From Loktanella sp. IMCC34160 (GTDB lineage: Bacteria > Pseudomonadota > Alphaproteobacteria > Rhodobacterales > Rhodobacteraceae), in the NCBI RefSeq assembly GCF_004145845.1, contig NZ_SELP01000007.1, positions 1 through 64,000 of the forward strand: DNA of 64,000 nucleotides, given 5' to 3'. The notes beneath the pieces are model-generated. The model saw nothing but the letters and a program-made list of their open reading frames with translations. It made no database searches and was not told the origin of the DNA. Of this stretch, positions 25,025-34,028 are shown one piece after another (position 1 is the stretch's first letter; each line of letters starts with the position of its first letter). Both the position numbers and the translations under genes were made by a program.

Positions 25025-25930
25025 ATGAGCACATTGATCATTCGCCATTTCGGAGGGTTGAGGGTTCGCGAGGGCCCGCGCTCGATAGAGTTGCCAACGG
25101 ATTTTCCCCGATCGCTGTTCAGTTTTCTGAGCCTGAACGCCGGGCGGGTATTTTGCCGAACGCACCTGACCGAGACACATTGGCCGGACCTGCCGATTGA
25201 AAGAGGTAAGCGGGCCTTGTCGACCGCGCTCTGGCGCCTAAGAAAGTGCAACGCCGTTGCCGGGTCGATCCATCGGCTGGGCCGCGATCGTCTGGTCTTT
25301 GCGCCGACCCAGCGGACATGGGTCGACGCGCTTGCGTTTCAGCATATCGTCAACCGTGCGGGTCGGGGCGGCGCCCAGGCCGGGCATCTGTTGATCCGCG
25401 CGATTGCGATCTACGAAGGGGCCGCGTTTTCCGACCTTTCCGATGACTGGGCCCTGACCGAACGGGCCCGACTGGAAAACACCTATTGCGATGCGCTGGC
25501 CATGTTGGCGCAGATTTCTTTCGAGTCAGGGGATTTCCGGGCGGCCGAAAGCCTTGCCACCAGATTGACCAAGCTGGAGCCCTTCCGCGAGGATATTCGC
25601 GAAATACAGATGAAGGCGGCGATGATGCAGGGCAATGTAGCCCAGGCAGAACGTTTCTATCGGGAGTTCAAGGCGATCCTGATGGATGATCTGATGGAGC
25701 CGCCGCGCTGCAACATCGAAGACCTTACAAAAGAGGTTCGGGCCTCCGAATACGGCGCGACAGTGTTCGACAGACGCAGTCTCGAGGCCGGATATTCCGA
25801 TGATGTGGCCCGGTCGATCCGACGGGTTCGTCGGTCGCTCAAACAATTCGATCGCAGGCTGGAAACCCTGTCGAACACAATCGTCGGACGTCCGAAATGC
25901 GCGGGCGCGCCCGCCAAGCAAGGGCATTAG
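25025..25930 (+). CDS. SARP-type transcription activator (OmpR-like wHTH + BTAD)
   Basis: 301 residues from the ATG at 25025, with a GGGGG site upstream; the frame is open back to 24836, but that would cover the operator. The N-terminal winged helix (1 to about 97) shows the AfsR/SARP features (RSIELPTDFPRSLFSFLSLNAG, GKRALSTALWRLRK). The bacterial transcriptional activation domain (about 105-245) is a helical TPR-like bundle (AIAIYEGAAFSDLSDDWALTERARLENTYCDALAMLA in outline). A basic coiled tail follows. It is divergent from the seven-gene operon and the likely activator of it. Confidence 0.85.
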   Translation: MSTLIIRHFGGLRVREGPRSIELPTDFPRSLFSFLSLNAGRVFCRTHLTETHWPDLPIERGKRALSTALWRLRKCNAVAGSIHRLGRDRLVFAPTQRTWVDALAFQHIVNRAGRGGAQAGHLLIRAIAIYEGAAFSDLSDDWALTERARLENTYCDALAMLAQISFESGDFRAAESLATRLTKLEPFREDIREIQMKAAMMQGNVAQAERFYREFKAILMDDLMEPPRCNIEDLTKEVRASEYGATVFDRRSLEAGYSDDVARSIRRVRRSLKQFDRRLETLSNTIVGRPKCAGAPAKQGH

Positions 25931-26534
25931 CGCCAAGCCGTTCTTTCTGGCGCGGTTCGGTCTGGGTTCAGGCTCTTGGGCAAGACGGCAAAGCCACACT
26001 GCGCACCCCGGCGCAGCAACGATTGCGCCTCACTCACCCCGTATTTTGCAACCTTTCATCTCCCCAACTGAACCGGTCCACCGCCATGTTTAGAATACGG
26101 CGGACCAATAATGCCAAGCGAGCGACCGAAGCCCGAACAACCCCGCCACCCTCGTAGTGAAGGGAGGATCCTCGGGGGCAGGTCAGCACGATGTGTTTGC
26201 CGGTGCCGCGAATGGCCGAAATCCGTCCCACTCGGAGGAGGGACCAAGAGACACTCGTTCAGAACGAATGTCTTGATTGGGCTGGCTAAGGCCAACAGGC
26301 CAATCAAAGCCAAGGGGTGGTCGGCGAACTTTGCTCTGCGACGCCGCAAGTCGGCTCAGAGCCCAGAGCACTCGACGCTGCAACTTGCAAGAATGTCTTT
26401 TCCATGTAACTTCACGGACTGCGCTTTGTGCCGCGTCGGGCAACTGATCGTCACTCCGATTGCTGATGTTTCAGACTGCCTGTGTGAATATGTCCAAGCG
26501 AAAGTTCGATCGGCGCGCCAACATGGGTTCAGAA
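25931..26534. other. Gene-free stretch
   Basis: About 600 bp between the regulator and the secreted-protein gene. Open frames are present but without recognisable domains or ribosome sites. No RNA, repeat or terminator was identified with confidence. Composition shifts towards AT in the right half, as in the gene that follows. Confidence 0.4.
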
Positions 26535-27257
26535 ATGAGTTATACAGTCCGCAGTATGATTTTCTTGGCGGCGCTGGCGTTTCCGACTGTGGCCAGTCCG
26601 CAAGACGCACTTCCGATCTTTCTGGAGTCATTTCATGTAACACTGCCGGACGGCGTTGCGCCTAGCGAAAATCAGCCTGCGCCGATTGACGAGATCAAAC
26701 AGCAGCTGAGTATTGTAGACAGCCAAGGCCAAGAAAAATTTGGCGTTGCTGACGCATCGGTGATGCGTATGTCTCTTCTGCGAGAAATATTTGTGGAAGC
26801 GCCTGAAGACGTACCTCAGCTTTCTCAAAGTTTCACTGTGGTTGCCGATCTAGAAGATCTATCTGTGACTGAAATGGCAAATGCCAGAATGGTCTCGTCA
26901 TATTGGTTCAATTTTGAAGGCTCGAATAGGATAGTCCAACCCCTGTTTCTCATCCGCCGGGGTGAAACATGGTGGCGGTATGACGACGCCCTAGAACTAA
27001 GTGTTATCTTTGACCTTTCCGTACCATCGGTTCAAATCTGCAAATTTGTGTTCAAAGAAGCCATTTGCATTCATCGATTCATGGACAGCGAAGTCAATTG
27101 GCGCGATAGGCTATCGCTATCAACGGTCGATACAGAACTGTCGGAGAAAGGCTACGAGGCCCTGTCGCAAATGGCATACTATCAACTGCCGCTTGCGATC
27201 CTTCAAAGCGTAACGCCGACCGAGGCATACCGCCCTTGTTGCAAAGCGCTCCGATAA
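26535..27257 (+). CDS. Hypothetical secreted protein
   Basis: 240 residues from the ATG at 26535. That start yields a clean Sec signal peptide (basic n-region, RSMIFLAALAFPTVASPQD, cleavage near VAS). ATGs at 26523 and 26490 are alternatives and none has a good ribosome site. The mature protein is mixed alpha/beta with several aromatic-rich strands (ARMVSSYWFNFEG, PLFLIRRGETWWRYDDALEL) and three to four cysteines near the C-terminus. No family recognised. The region is clearly more AT-rich than the surrounding genome and isolated, consistent with recent acquisition. Confidence 0.6.
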   Translation: MSYTVRSMIFLAALAFPTVASPQDALPIFLESFHVTLPDGVAPSENQPAPIDEIKQQLSIVDSQGQEKFGVADASVMRMSLLREIFVEAPEDVPQLSQSFTVVADLEDLSVTEMANARMVSSYWFNFEGSNRIVQPLFLIRRGETWWRYDDALELSVIFDLSVPSVQICKFVFKEAICIHRFMDSEVNWRDRLSLSTVDTELSEKGYEALSQMAYYQLPLAILQSVTPTEAYRPCCKALR

Positions 27258-27325
27258 GAGCTGGAGAGTTTTCTTCATTTATCAGCCATTGGCGCTTCCA
27301 GCCCCTCTCGCCGCCACAGTCTTTC

Positions 27326-27859
27326 GACCCGCTTCCGCCCCAGGACTTTGATCCCGAAGGCGCCTTGCCCCTGATGCAAGAGGCGGGCATGGCCGATTTC
27401 GAACATGACCTTATTTCGATCGACGATGACTGGCGAAGAAACACCTGCGATGCAGTTGCCGCGCAATTGAGGGACGCCGAAATCAAGGTTCGCCGGACCG
27501 TCCTGCCCGGGGCGACGTGCTGGAATGACCGAACGAAGGACCCGTTCTAGGCGACCAACTGGAATAGTCGCGCGCTGGAAGTACAGATCCTCGATGTGGC
27601 CTATCGCTCTGGAGAGGCATGGAACGAATTCGGTTGGAATAATTCGAAATTCGATGCCCTATTGGATCAGGCGCTGGCCATTGCCGACGCGGATGCACGA
27701 CGGGAGGTCATTGCCAGGATCGAAAAGCTGATTCAGGATGAGGGCGTCACCCTTCAGCCCTATTGGCGGGCCCCTTACCGTCACGCGAAACCGGGGTTGG
27801 TTGGGTGCGAACAACATCTGACCTTCGACCATCCTCGCTACAAGATGGGCCGAGCCTGA
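27326..27859 (+). pseudogene. Remnant of a peptide/oligosaccharide ABC transporter binding protein (SBP_bac_5 family)
   Basis: The frame from 27326 reads as the C-terminal third of a family-5 solute-binding protein (FDPEGALPLMQEAGM; ISIDDDWRRNTCDAVAAQLRDAEIKV). It is interrupted by TAG at 27548-27550, then continues in the same frame (AYRSGEAWNEFGWNNSKFDALLDQALAI; EGVTLQPYWRAPYRH) to a stop at 27857-27859. The N-terminal two thirds, including any signal peptide, are missing. A single in-frame stop plus 5' loss makes it a decaying gene. Confidence 0.75.
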
Positions 27860-27915
27860 TCCTTCATCAGGGTGAGCTGGTCTTGCCCCGCGCCACAAGA
27901 AACGGATACCGACGC

Positions 27916-29367
27916 ATGACCCAAACCCCCAACATCCTTTTGGTCATTGCCGACCAGATGACGCCATTCATGTTGGAGGCCTGCGGGTATCCCATCGCGC
28001 GGACCCGCAATCTGGCGGCATTGGCCGCGCGCGGTGTCCAGTTCACGAACGCCTATACCCCCAGCCCGATCTGCGTGCCCGCCCGGTCCTGCCTGATGAC
28101 CGGCCTGCACACCTCGACCACCGGCTGCTACGATAACGGCGACCCCTATCACAGTTTCATTCCGACCTTTGCCCACTACCTGACCAACGCGGGTTACGAG
28201 ACGATCCTATCGGGCAAAATGCACTTCGTCGGAGCCGATCAGTTGCACGGGTTCAAGCGGCGGCTGAACACCGATATCTACCCTTCGGGCTTTATCTGGT
28301 CCTACCCATTGCTTGATCCCGACGACCCCGAGGCGAAGGCCTTTGATTTTGCGCCGCAATATCAGGCCCAGAACATCGGTGCCGGCTGGAGCCTTGAGTT
28401 GCAGTATGACGAGGAAACCCATTTCCGCGCGCTGGAATACCTGCGCCATGCGCCGGACGGGCCGTTCCTGCTGACGGTCAGCTACACCAACCCGCACCCG
28501 CCCTACATCGTGCCCCGCAAGTATTGGGAGATGTACAAGGACGCCGACCTGCCGCTGCCGCACTATCCCGACGACATGGATGACCGCTATTCTGATTTCG
28601 ACCGGGCCTTCATCCGCTGGTATGGGCTCGACCGCAAAAGCATTCGCAATCCCGACGATCTGATGGCCATGCGCCGGGGGTTTGCGGCGCTTGCCCAGTA
28701 TGTCGATGACAAGCTGGGCGAGCTTCTGGAGGTTCTCGACGAACAGGGATTGCGTGACAATACGGTGGTCATCTTCACCTCGGACCACGGCGAGATGTTG
28801 GGCGAAAAGGGACTGATCCAGAAACGTAGCCTTTACGAATGGTCGGCGCGCATCCCGTTGATCATCGACATCCCCGGCACTGCCCCGGCCAGCATCGACA
28901 CGCCTGTGTCCCTTTTGGACCTGCCCGCGACGCTGGCCGACATGGCGGGCCAAACGCTGGCGCGCCCGATGGAGGGCCGCTCGCTTTTGCCTGCCCTGCG
29001 GGGCGAGCCGCTACCGGACGTTCCGGTCATTTCCGAATACCACGGCGAAGGCATCATGCGGCCCAGTTTCATGGTCCGACAGGGCGCGTGGAAAATGATC
29101 TACTGCCACGGGTCCGCGCCGCAATTGTTCAATCTCGAAACCGATCCCGGTGAATGGGACAACCGGGCCGGCGACGCATCGGTTGCAAAGATCGAGGCGG
29201 CGCTTCTGTCGGTCATCACCGACGGCTTCGACCTTGAGGCCATCGGGCGCGATGTCTGGGACCGACTGGCGCAGAAGCAGGTCGTCAATGCTGCGATGGC
29301 GGCGAATGAAACGGCGTGGGACTACGTGGTCGATCAGGATGCCGCCCGGCAATATGTCCGAAAATAA
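27916..29367 (+). CDS. Choline-sulfatase-like sulfatase
   Basis: 483 residues. The metal site begins at NILLVIADQM. The formylglycine motif CVPAR is present (ICVPARSCLMTG, near residue 55-60), so Cys would be converted to formylglycine. Later blocks SGKMHFVG, NPHPPYIVP and FTSDHGEMLGEKG are typical. The C-terminus (NETAWDYVVDQDA, YVRK) resembles the choline-sulfatase C-terminal extension, so choline-O-sulfate is the best guess by sequence. By context, next to a glycosidase and sugar importer, a sulfated sugar is also possible. No signal peptide; cytoplasmic. The start at 27916 lacks a strong ribosome site. Confidence 0.85.
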   Translation: MTQTPNILLVIADQMTPFMLEACGYPIARTRNLAALAARGVQFTNAYTPSPICVPARSCLMTGLHTSTTGCYDNGDPYHSFIPTFAHYLTNAGYETILSGKMHFVGADQLHGFKRRLNTDIYPSGFIWSYPLLDPDDPEAKAFDFAPQYQAQNIGAGWSLELQYDEETHFRALEYLRHAPDGPFLLTVSYTNPHPPYIVPRKYWEMYKDADLPLPHYPDDMDDRYSDFDRAFIRWYGLDRKSIRNPDDLMAMRRGFAALAQYVDDKLGELLEVLDEQGLRDNTVVIFTSDHGEMLGEKGLIQKRSLYEWSARIPLIIDIPGTAPASIDTPVSLLDLPATLADMAGQTLARPMEGRSLLPALRGEPLPDVPVISEYHGEGIMRPSFMVRQGAWKMIYCHGSAPQLFNLETDPGEWDNRAGDASVAKIEAALLSVITDGFDLEAIGRDVWDRLAQKQVVNAAMAANETAWDYVVDQDAARQYVRK

Positions 29368-29573
29368 CTGAGGGCGCGGGACCGACGCCGCCGCACACGC
29401 CGACCCCAAGATACGAATGGCCATGGCCAACGACCGTGGGGCAGGAGGGGTGTATGAGGGCAACCCTCCATTTTCCACCGCTAGTAAGGGGATTTGAACG
29501 TTTGGGGCGCTCCGTGCCGCGAAAGATCGACCCCAGTTGCGTCATCTGACTCGGGTCAGCCGGTATCAAAAGA
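29368..29573. other. Gene-free stretch before the LacI operators
   Basis: About 200 bp. It contains a short perfect hairpin GAGGG-caa-CCCTC around 29457-29469, possibly a terminator remnant for the sulfatase gene. Nothing else recognised. Confidence 0.35.
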
Positions 29574-29627
29574 TTGACTCGATTGCGGCGACTCGGTTAT
29601 GACACCGATGTCATGACACCGATGTCA
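29574..29627 (+). promoter_or_regulatory. Promoter with two tandem LacI-family operators
   Basis: TGACACCGATGTCA occurs twice back to back (29600-29613 and 29614-29627). Each copy is a near-perfect 14-bp palindrome with the central CG pair typical of LacI-family sites. A TTGACT (29574-29579) lies upstream, with a weak GGTTAT -10 candidate ending at 29600, so both operators would cover the start of transcription. The LacI gene begins 30 bp downstream, so autorepression and control of the whole transport operon are likely. Confidence 0.75.
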
Positions 29628-29656
29628 TCGGTTCTGACAGGGGGAGGGCACTGGGA

Positions 29657-30745
29657 ATGGCGACCATTTATGATGTTGCGAAGGCCGCAGGCGTTTCGCC
29701 GAAAACGGTCAGCCGCGTCCTGAATGGCGACGCGCCCGTGAAGAAGGAAACGCTGGATCGGGTGCAGCAGGCCATCAGCCAGCTTGGCTATGTTCCCAGT
29801 TCTGCCGCGCGCACCATGCGGTCCAATAAATCCGGACTGATCGGCTTGATCACCGGCGCCATCTCGATGAATGCCAACGCGATCGACACCAGCGGCTTGC
29901 CGGACCTTTTCATCGTTCAGGGCATCCAGAAGGCGATTGAATCCAGCGGCAAGACGCTTCTGATCGCCGATACCGGCGGCAAGACAGAGCGCGTGCCCGA
30001 TCTGATCCGCACCTTCGAAGAACACCGGGTCGAAGGCATCATCTATGTGGCGGATTTTCACCAGCAGGTCAGCCTGCCGCGCATCGGCTCTGATATCAAA
30101 CTGGTTCTCGCGAACTGCTACGACGACCGCGCGACCCCATCGGTCCTTCCGCACGACAGGCAGGGCCAATATGCGCTCGTCCGTTCGCTGATCGCCAAGG
30201 GGCACCGGCGGATCGCCTATCTGTCGCTAAGCCCCAACCTGGACGCCACCCGCGAACGCACCGCGGGCTACCGCGAGGCCCTGACCGAGGCCGGGCTTGC
30301 CTTTGATCCGGAACTCGTGGTTCCCGCCGAAATCGAATCTCCGGATCGGGAAACGGCCGTCCAGCTTCTTTGGGATGCCATCGACCGTGTCCTGACCCTG
30401 CCCGAGCCGCCAACGGTGATTTGTTTCGGCAATGACCGCATGGCGATGCGGGCCTATGGCATCCTGCGCTCTCGCGGGCTGAACCTGCCGGGGGATATCA
30501 GCGTCGCGGGCTATGACAATTACCGGCTGATCACCGAAACACTCTATCCGACGCTGACCTCGGCCGAACTGCCCTATGCGGCGATCGGCATTCGCGCCAC
30601 CCAGCTTCTGCTGAAGCTTCTGGACGGCGAGGCGCCACCGGACAAACCAATCCTGGTCAGCGGCCCGGTCACCCCCGGCGGCTCTGTCAGGGAACTACCA
30701 AGACCCATCACCAAGCTTTCAACAGTCGGGAGGAAATCGACATGA
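29657..30745 (+). CDS. LacI-family transcriptional repressor
   Basis: 362 residues. The N-terminal helix-turn-helix and hinge are textbook (TIYDVAKAAGVSPKTVSRVLNG, then GYVPSSAARTMRS). The sugar-binding core follows (IGLITGAI; DRMAMRAYGILRSRGLNLPGD; SVAGYDN). It binds DNA in the absence or presence of the sugar cargo and most likely acts on the two tandem operators immediately upstream. Its stop overlaps the start of the solute-binding-protein gene by 4 nt, so repressor and transporter share one message, implying negative feedback. Confidence 0.95.
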   Translation: MATIYDVAKAAGVSPKTVSRVLNGDAPVKKETLDRVQQAISQLGYVPSSAARTMRSNKSGLIGLITGAISMNANAIDTSGLPDLFIVQGIQKAIESSGKTLLIADTGGKTERVPDLIRTFEEHRVEGIIYVADFHQQVSLPRIGSDIKLVLANCYDDRATPSVLPHDRQGQYALVRSLIAKGHRRIAYLSLSPNLDATRERTAGYREALTEAGLAFDPELVVPAEIESPDRETAVQLLWDAIDRVLTLPEPPTVICFGNDRMAMRAYGILRSRGLNLPGDISVAGYDNYRLITETLYPTLTSAELPYAAIGIRATQLLLKLLDGEAPPDKPILVSGPVTPGGSVRELPRPITKLSTVGRKST

Positions 30746-32001
30746 AATCGACACTGAAACTAACGACCGCTCTGGTCTTCGGCGCCTGCCTCAGCAGCGC
30801 GGCGGCGGCCCAGACCGAACTGACTATGTGGTATCACGGGGCAGGGAACGAGGTCGAAAGCAACATCATCAACCAGATCGTTTCCGACTTCAACGCCAGC
30901 CAGTCTGACTGGGTTGTGTCGCTGGAATCCTTCCCGCAGGGCGCCTACAACGACTCCGTCGTTGCTGCCGCACTTGCCGGGAACCTGCCCGATATCCTCG
31001 ACGTCGATGGCCCCGTCATGCCCAACTGGGCTTGGGCCGGCTACATGCAGCCGCTGCCGATTGACGAAAGCGTCATCGAAAACTTCCTGCCCGGCCCGAA
31101 GGGCTACTGGGATGGCGAGCTGTACTCCATCGGTCTTTGGGACGCGGCTGTCGCGCTCGTGACCCGTCAGTCGACGCTAGACGCGCTTGGCCTGCGGACG
31201 CCGACGCTGGAAGAGCCGTGGAACCTCCAAGAGTTCATGGCCGCGCTTGATGCCGCCAAGGCTTCGGGCGAGTTTGACTACCCGCTCGATCTGGGCATGG
31301 CCTGGACCGGTGAATGGTATCCCTATGCCTTCTCGCCCTTCCTGCAGTCCTTCGGCGGCGACATTGTGGACCGGTCGACCTATCAGACCGCCGAAGGCGC
31401 GCTGAATGGTGATGCGGCAATGGCCTTTGGCGAGTGGTGGCAGGGCCTGTTTGCGAACGGCTATGCGCCGGGCACCAGCCAGGACCCCGCCGACCGTGAC
31501 GGCGGCTTCATCGACGGCAAGTACGCCTTCTCGTGGAACGGCAACTGGGCTGCTCTGGGTGCGCTCAATGCGCATGACGACACGCTCTTCCTGCCGGCGC
31601 CGGACTTTGGCAACGGGTCGACCATCGGTGCCGCCAGCTGGCAGTTCGGGGTCTCTGCTTCGTCCGAGCATCCGGAAGGGGCAGCCGCGTTCATCCAGTT
31701 CGCGCTTCAGGACCAGTATCTGGCTGACTTCTCCAACGGCATCGGCCTGATCCCCGCCACCGCAAGCTCGGCCCAGATGACCGAGAACTACGCTGACGGC
31801 GGCCCGATGGCAGTCTTCTTCGAACTGACCGAAGCCCAGGCGCTGGTTCGCCCCGTGACCCCCGGCTACGTCGTTCAGGCGAAAGTCTTCGAGAAGGCCC
31901 TGGCCGACATCGCGAATGGTGCCGACGTTGCTGACACGCTGGATGCGGCGGTTGATGAAATCAACGCTGATATCGCGGCGAACAACGGCTACGGCCACTA
32001 A
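30742..32001 (+). CDS. Sugar ABC transporter solute-binding protein (family 1)
   Basis: 419 residues. The Sec signal peptide is clear (KLTTALVFGACLSSAAAAQ, cleavage after AAA). The mature part begins TELTMWYHGAGNEVES and carries the family-1 blocks LPDILDVDGPVMPNWAWAGY and AFSWNGNWA. Tryptophan- and tyrosine-rich segments probably stack on sugar rings. It is coupled to the LacI gene by ATGA overlap and precedes two permeases, a glycosidase and an ATPase. The ligand is probably a di- or oligosaccharide cleaved by the adjacent glycosidase. Confidence 0.95.
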   Translation: MKSTLKLTTALVFGACLSSAAAAQTELTMWYHGAGNEVESNIINQIVSDFNASQSDWVVSLESFPQGAYNDSVVAAALAGNLPDILDVDGPVMPNWAWAGYMQPLPIDESVIENFLPGPKGYWDGELYSIGLWDAAVALVTRQSTLDALGLRTPTLEEPWNLQEFMAALDAAKASGEFDYPLDLGMAWTGEWYPYAFSPFLQSFGGDIVDRSTYQTAEGALNGDAAMAFGEWWQGLFANGYAPGTSQDPADRDGGFIDGKYAFSWNGNWAALGALNAHDDTLFLPAPDFGNGSTIGAASWQFGVSASSEHPEGAAAFIQFALQDQYLADFSNGIGLIPATASSAQMTENYADGGPMAVFFELTEAQALVRPVTPGYVVQAKVFEKALADIANGADVADTLDAAVDEINADIAANNGYGH

Positions 32002-32073
32002 TCCCGCCTACCTCCCGCCGGGGGCGCGCTTCGCCGCGCCTCCGGCACTTTTCCCGCAAAAAGGTCACGAACA

Positions 32074-33144
32074 ATGGCATCGAAACTCACGACATCAAAC
32101 CGGTCCGGGTGGTTGTTTGCGTTTCCCGGTTTCGGCCTAATCACGCTGTTTATCGTGGTGCCATTCTTCTTTGCCTTTTGGCTGTCGCTGACCAATCAGC
32201 GCCTGATTTCGCCCAACCCGACGGAATTCGTCGGCCTGTCCAATTACGAGCGCCTGCTGAGCGTCGGGGTCATCGATATTGACCCCGAACAGGATGAAAA
32301 CGGCAATCTTCTTCGGGATGACAACGGCGATCTGGTCTATCCGCGCGTCCGAACCTTCACCCGCAACAACCCTGATTTTGCGGGTTACGAAGGGATGCGC
32401 GAGTGGTTCCGCTGGAATTCCGGCGATACCGCGAAGGTGGTCGTCGCGACGGACGTTGTCTTTTGGAAGTCGCTGACCAACACGTTGATGTTCGTTCTGA
32501 TCGTCGCACCGGTGCAGGGTGGGCTGGCGCTTTGCCTTGCCTTGCTGATCAACCAAAGACTGCGCGGCATCAACATCTACCGGGCGATCTACTTCATGCC
32601 GGTCGTCGTCTCGATCGTCGTTGTCTCGCTTCTGTGGCGTTTCATCTATGACGGCAACGACGGGCTGTTGAACAACATCCTCTCCGCCCTCAGCTTTGGG
32701 ATGTTCGAGGGGCGGGATTGGCTCGGTAACCCTAACACGGCGCTTGGGTCCATCATCGGCATGTCGATCTGGCAGGCGGTCGGATTTCACATGGTGATCT
32801 GGCTGGCAGGTCTTCAGACCATTTCGCCGACACTCTACGAGGCGGCGTCGATCGAAGGGGCCAACAAGTGGCAAACCTTCCGCTATGTGACGTGGCCCGG
32901 CCTGCGCAATACCGCCATTCTTGTGCTGATCGTGATCACGATGCAGGCCTTCGCCCTCTTTGCCCAGATTGACGTGATGACCAACGGCGGGCCGCTCGAC
33001 AGCACCACCACGCTTGTCTTCCAGGCCGTCGAGCGCGGCTACGGCAAGCAGGATATCTCGGGTGGGGCGACCATCAGTGTGGTCCTCTTCCTGATGGTCC
33101 TGACCATCAGCATGATCCAACGCTACCTAACGCGGGAGAAATAG
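32074..33144 (+). CDS. Sugar ABC transporter permease (MalF type)
   Basis: 356 residues, about six membrane segments, with the EAA-type loop YEAASIEGANKWQTFRYVTWPGL. Between the first and second membrane segments there is an unusually long periplasmic insertion (about residues 50-125) containing an acidic, Asn/Gly-rich stretch (DPEQDENGNL, DDNGDL) that resembles a calcium-binding loop. It follows the binding-protein gene by 72 bp and is 2 bp from the second permease. Confidence 0.94.
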   Translation: MASKLTTSNRSGWLFAFPGFGLITLFIVVPFFFAFWLSLTNQRLISPNPTEFVGLSNYERLLSVGVIDIDPEQDENGNLLRDDNGDLVYPRVRTFTRNNPDFAGYEGMREWFRWNSGDTAKVVVATDVVFWKSLTNTLMFVLIVAPVQGGLALCLALLINQRLRGINIYRAIYFMPVVVSIVVVSLLWRFIYDGNDGLLNNILSALSFGMFEGRDWLGNPNTALGSIIGMSIWQAVGFHMVIWLAGLQTISPTLYEAASIEGANKWQTFRYVTWPGLRNTAILVLIVITMQAFALFAQIDVMTNGGPLDSTTTLVFQAVERGYGKQDISGGATISVVLFLMVLTISMIQRYLTREK

Positions 33145-33146
33145 AT

Positions 33147-34025
33147 ATGGCTGCCATTGATCCCTCCAACCAGGGCCTGCGACTGGCGACCCGCTACGCG
33201 GTGCTTACTCTGATCGCGGTGATCTTCATCTTCCCGCTGGTCTTCATGGTGATGTCCAGCTTCAAGCCGGACCTGCAGCTTCTGCGGGATACGGGCAGCT
33301 TCCGGGCTTTCCTGCCGGTGGGCGACCTGAGCCTGAACAACTACGCCGCCGCCTTTGATCGCGCGCCCGTCGCAACCTTTGTCTTCAACTCGGTTCTGGT
33401 GACGGGGCTGACGGTCTTGTTGTCCCTGTTCTTCTGCTCGCTCGCCGCGTTTTCGTTCGTTTTCCTGAACTGGAGGGGCCGCAACATTGCCCTGTCGATC
33501 ATCATCGCCACGCTGATCGTTCCGTTCGAAACCATCGCAATTCCGCTGCTCCTGCTTGTCTCGAAACTGCCGTGGATCGGCTGGGAGGGGTTGGAATGGG
33601 GATGGCTCAACTCTTACCGGGTGCAGATCATTCCGTGGATTGCGGATGGCCTGACGATCTTCCTCTTCGTGCAATACTTCAAAGACCTGCCGCGCGAACT
33701 GATCGAGGCGTCCCGGGTCGAGGGGGCAAGCTGGTGGCAGATCTATATCAAGGTCGTCATGCCCCTGTCCGGCCCGGTGCTGGCCACGGCTGCGATCCTC
33801 AAATTCCTGGTCATGTATAACCAATACCTCTGGCCACTGATCGTGGTGCAAGAGGAAAGCTACCGCCCCGTAATGGTCGGTCTGCAATACTTCTTCCAAC
33901 TCAACATCGCCTGGGGCGAGGTCATGGCCTATCTGACCCTGATCACCGTGCCCGTACTGGCCTTCTATCTGGTGCTTCAGAAGGCATTCATTGCCTCGAT
34001 CGCATCCACCGGCGTCAAAGGATAA
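33147..34025 (+). CDS. Sugar ABC transporter permease (MalG type)
   Basis: 292 residues with six membrane segments. The family start IAVIFIFPLVFMVMSSFKPD and the ATPase-contact loop IEASRVEGASWWQIYIKVVMPLSGP are present. It pairs with the MalF-type permease just upstream to form the channel. The following glycosidase gene starts 3 bp after its stop. Confidence 0.95.
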   Translation: MAAIDPSNQGLRLATRYAVLTLIAVIFIFPLVFMVMSSFKPDLQLLRDTGSFRAFLPVGDLSLNNYAAAFDRAPVATFVFNSVLVTGLTVLLSLFFCSLAAFSFVFLNWRGRNIALSIIIATLIVPFETIAIPLLLLVSKLPWIGWEGLEWGWLNSYRVQIIPWIADGLTIFLFVQYFKDLPRELIEASRVEGASWWQIYIKVVMPLSGPVLATAAILKFLVMYNQYLWPLIVVQEESYRPVMVGLQYFFQLNIAWGEVMAYLTLITVPVLAFYLVLQKAFIASIASTGVKG

Positions 34026-34028
34026 GCC

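Noticed and set aside
17807-25930. Cluster as an extracellular contractile injection system or prophage
   Set aside because: No sheath, tube, baseplate, spike, AAA ATPase, capsid or terminase gene is present; only the lysozyme domain is phage-like.
26111-26665. 184-codon open frame in the gene-poor region
   Set aside because: Arg/Ser/Cys-rich product with no domain or ribosome site, overlapping the start of the secreted-protein gene in another frame.
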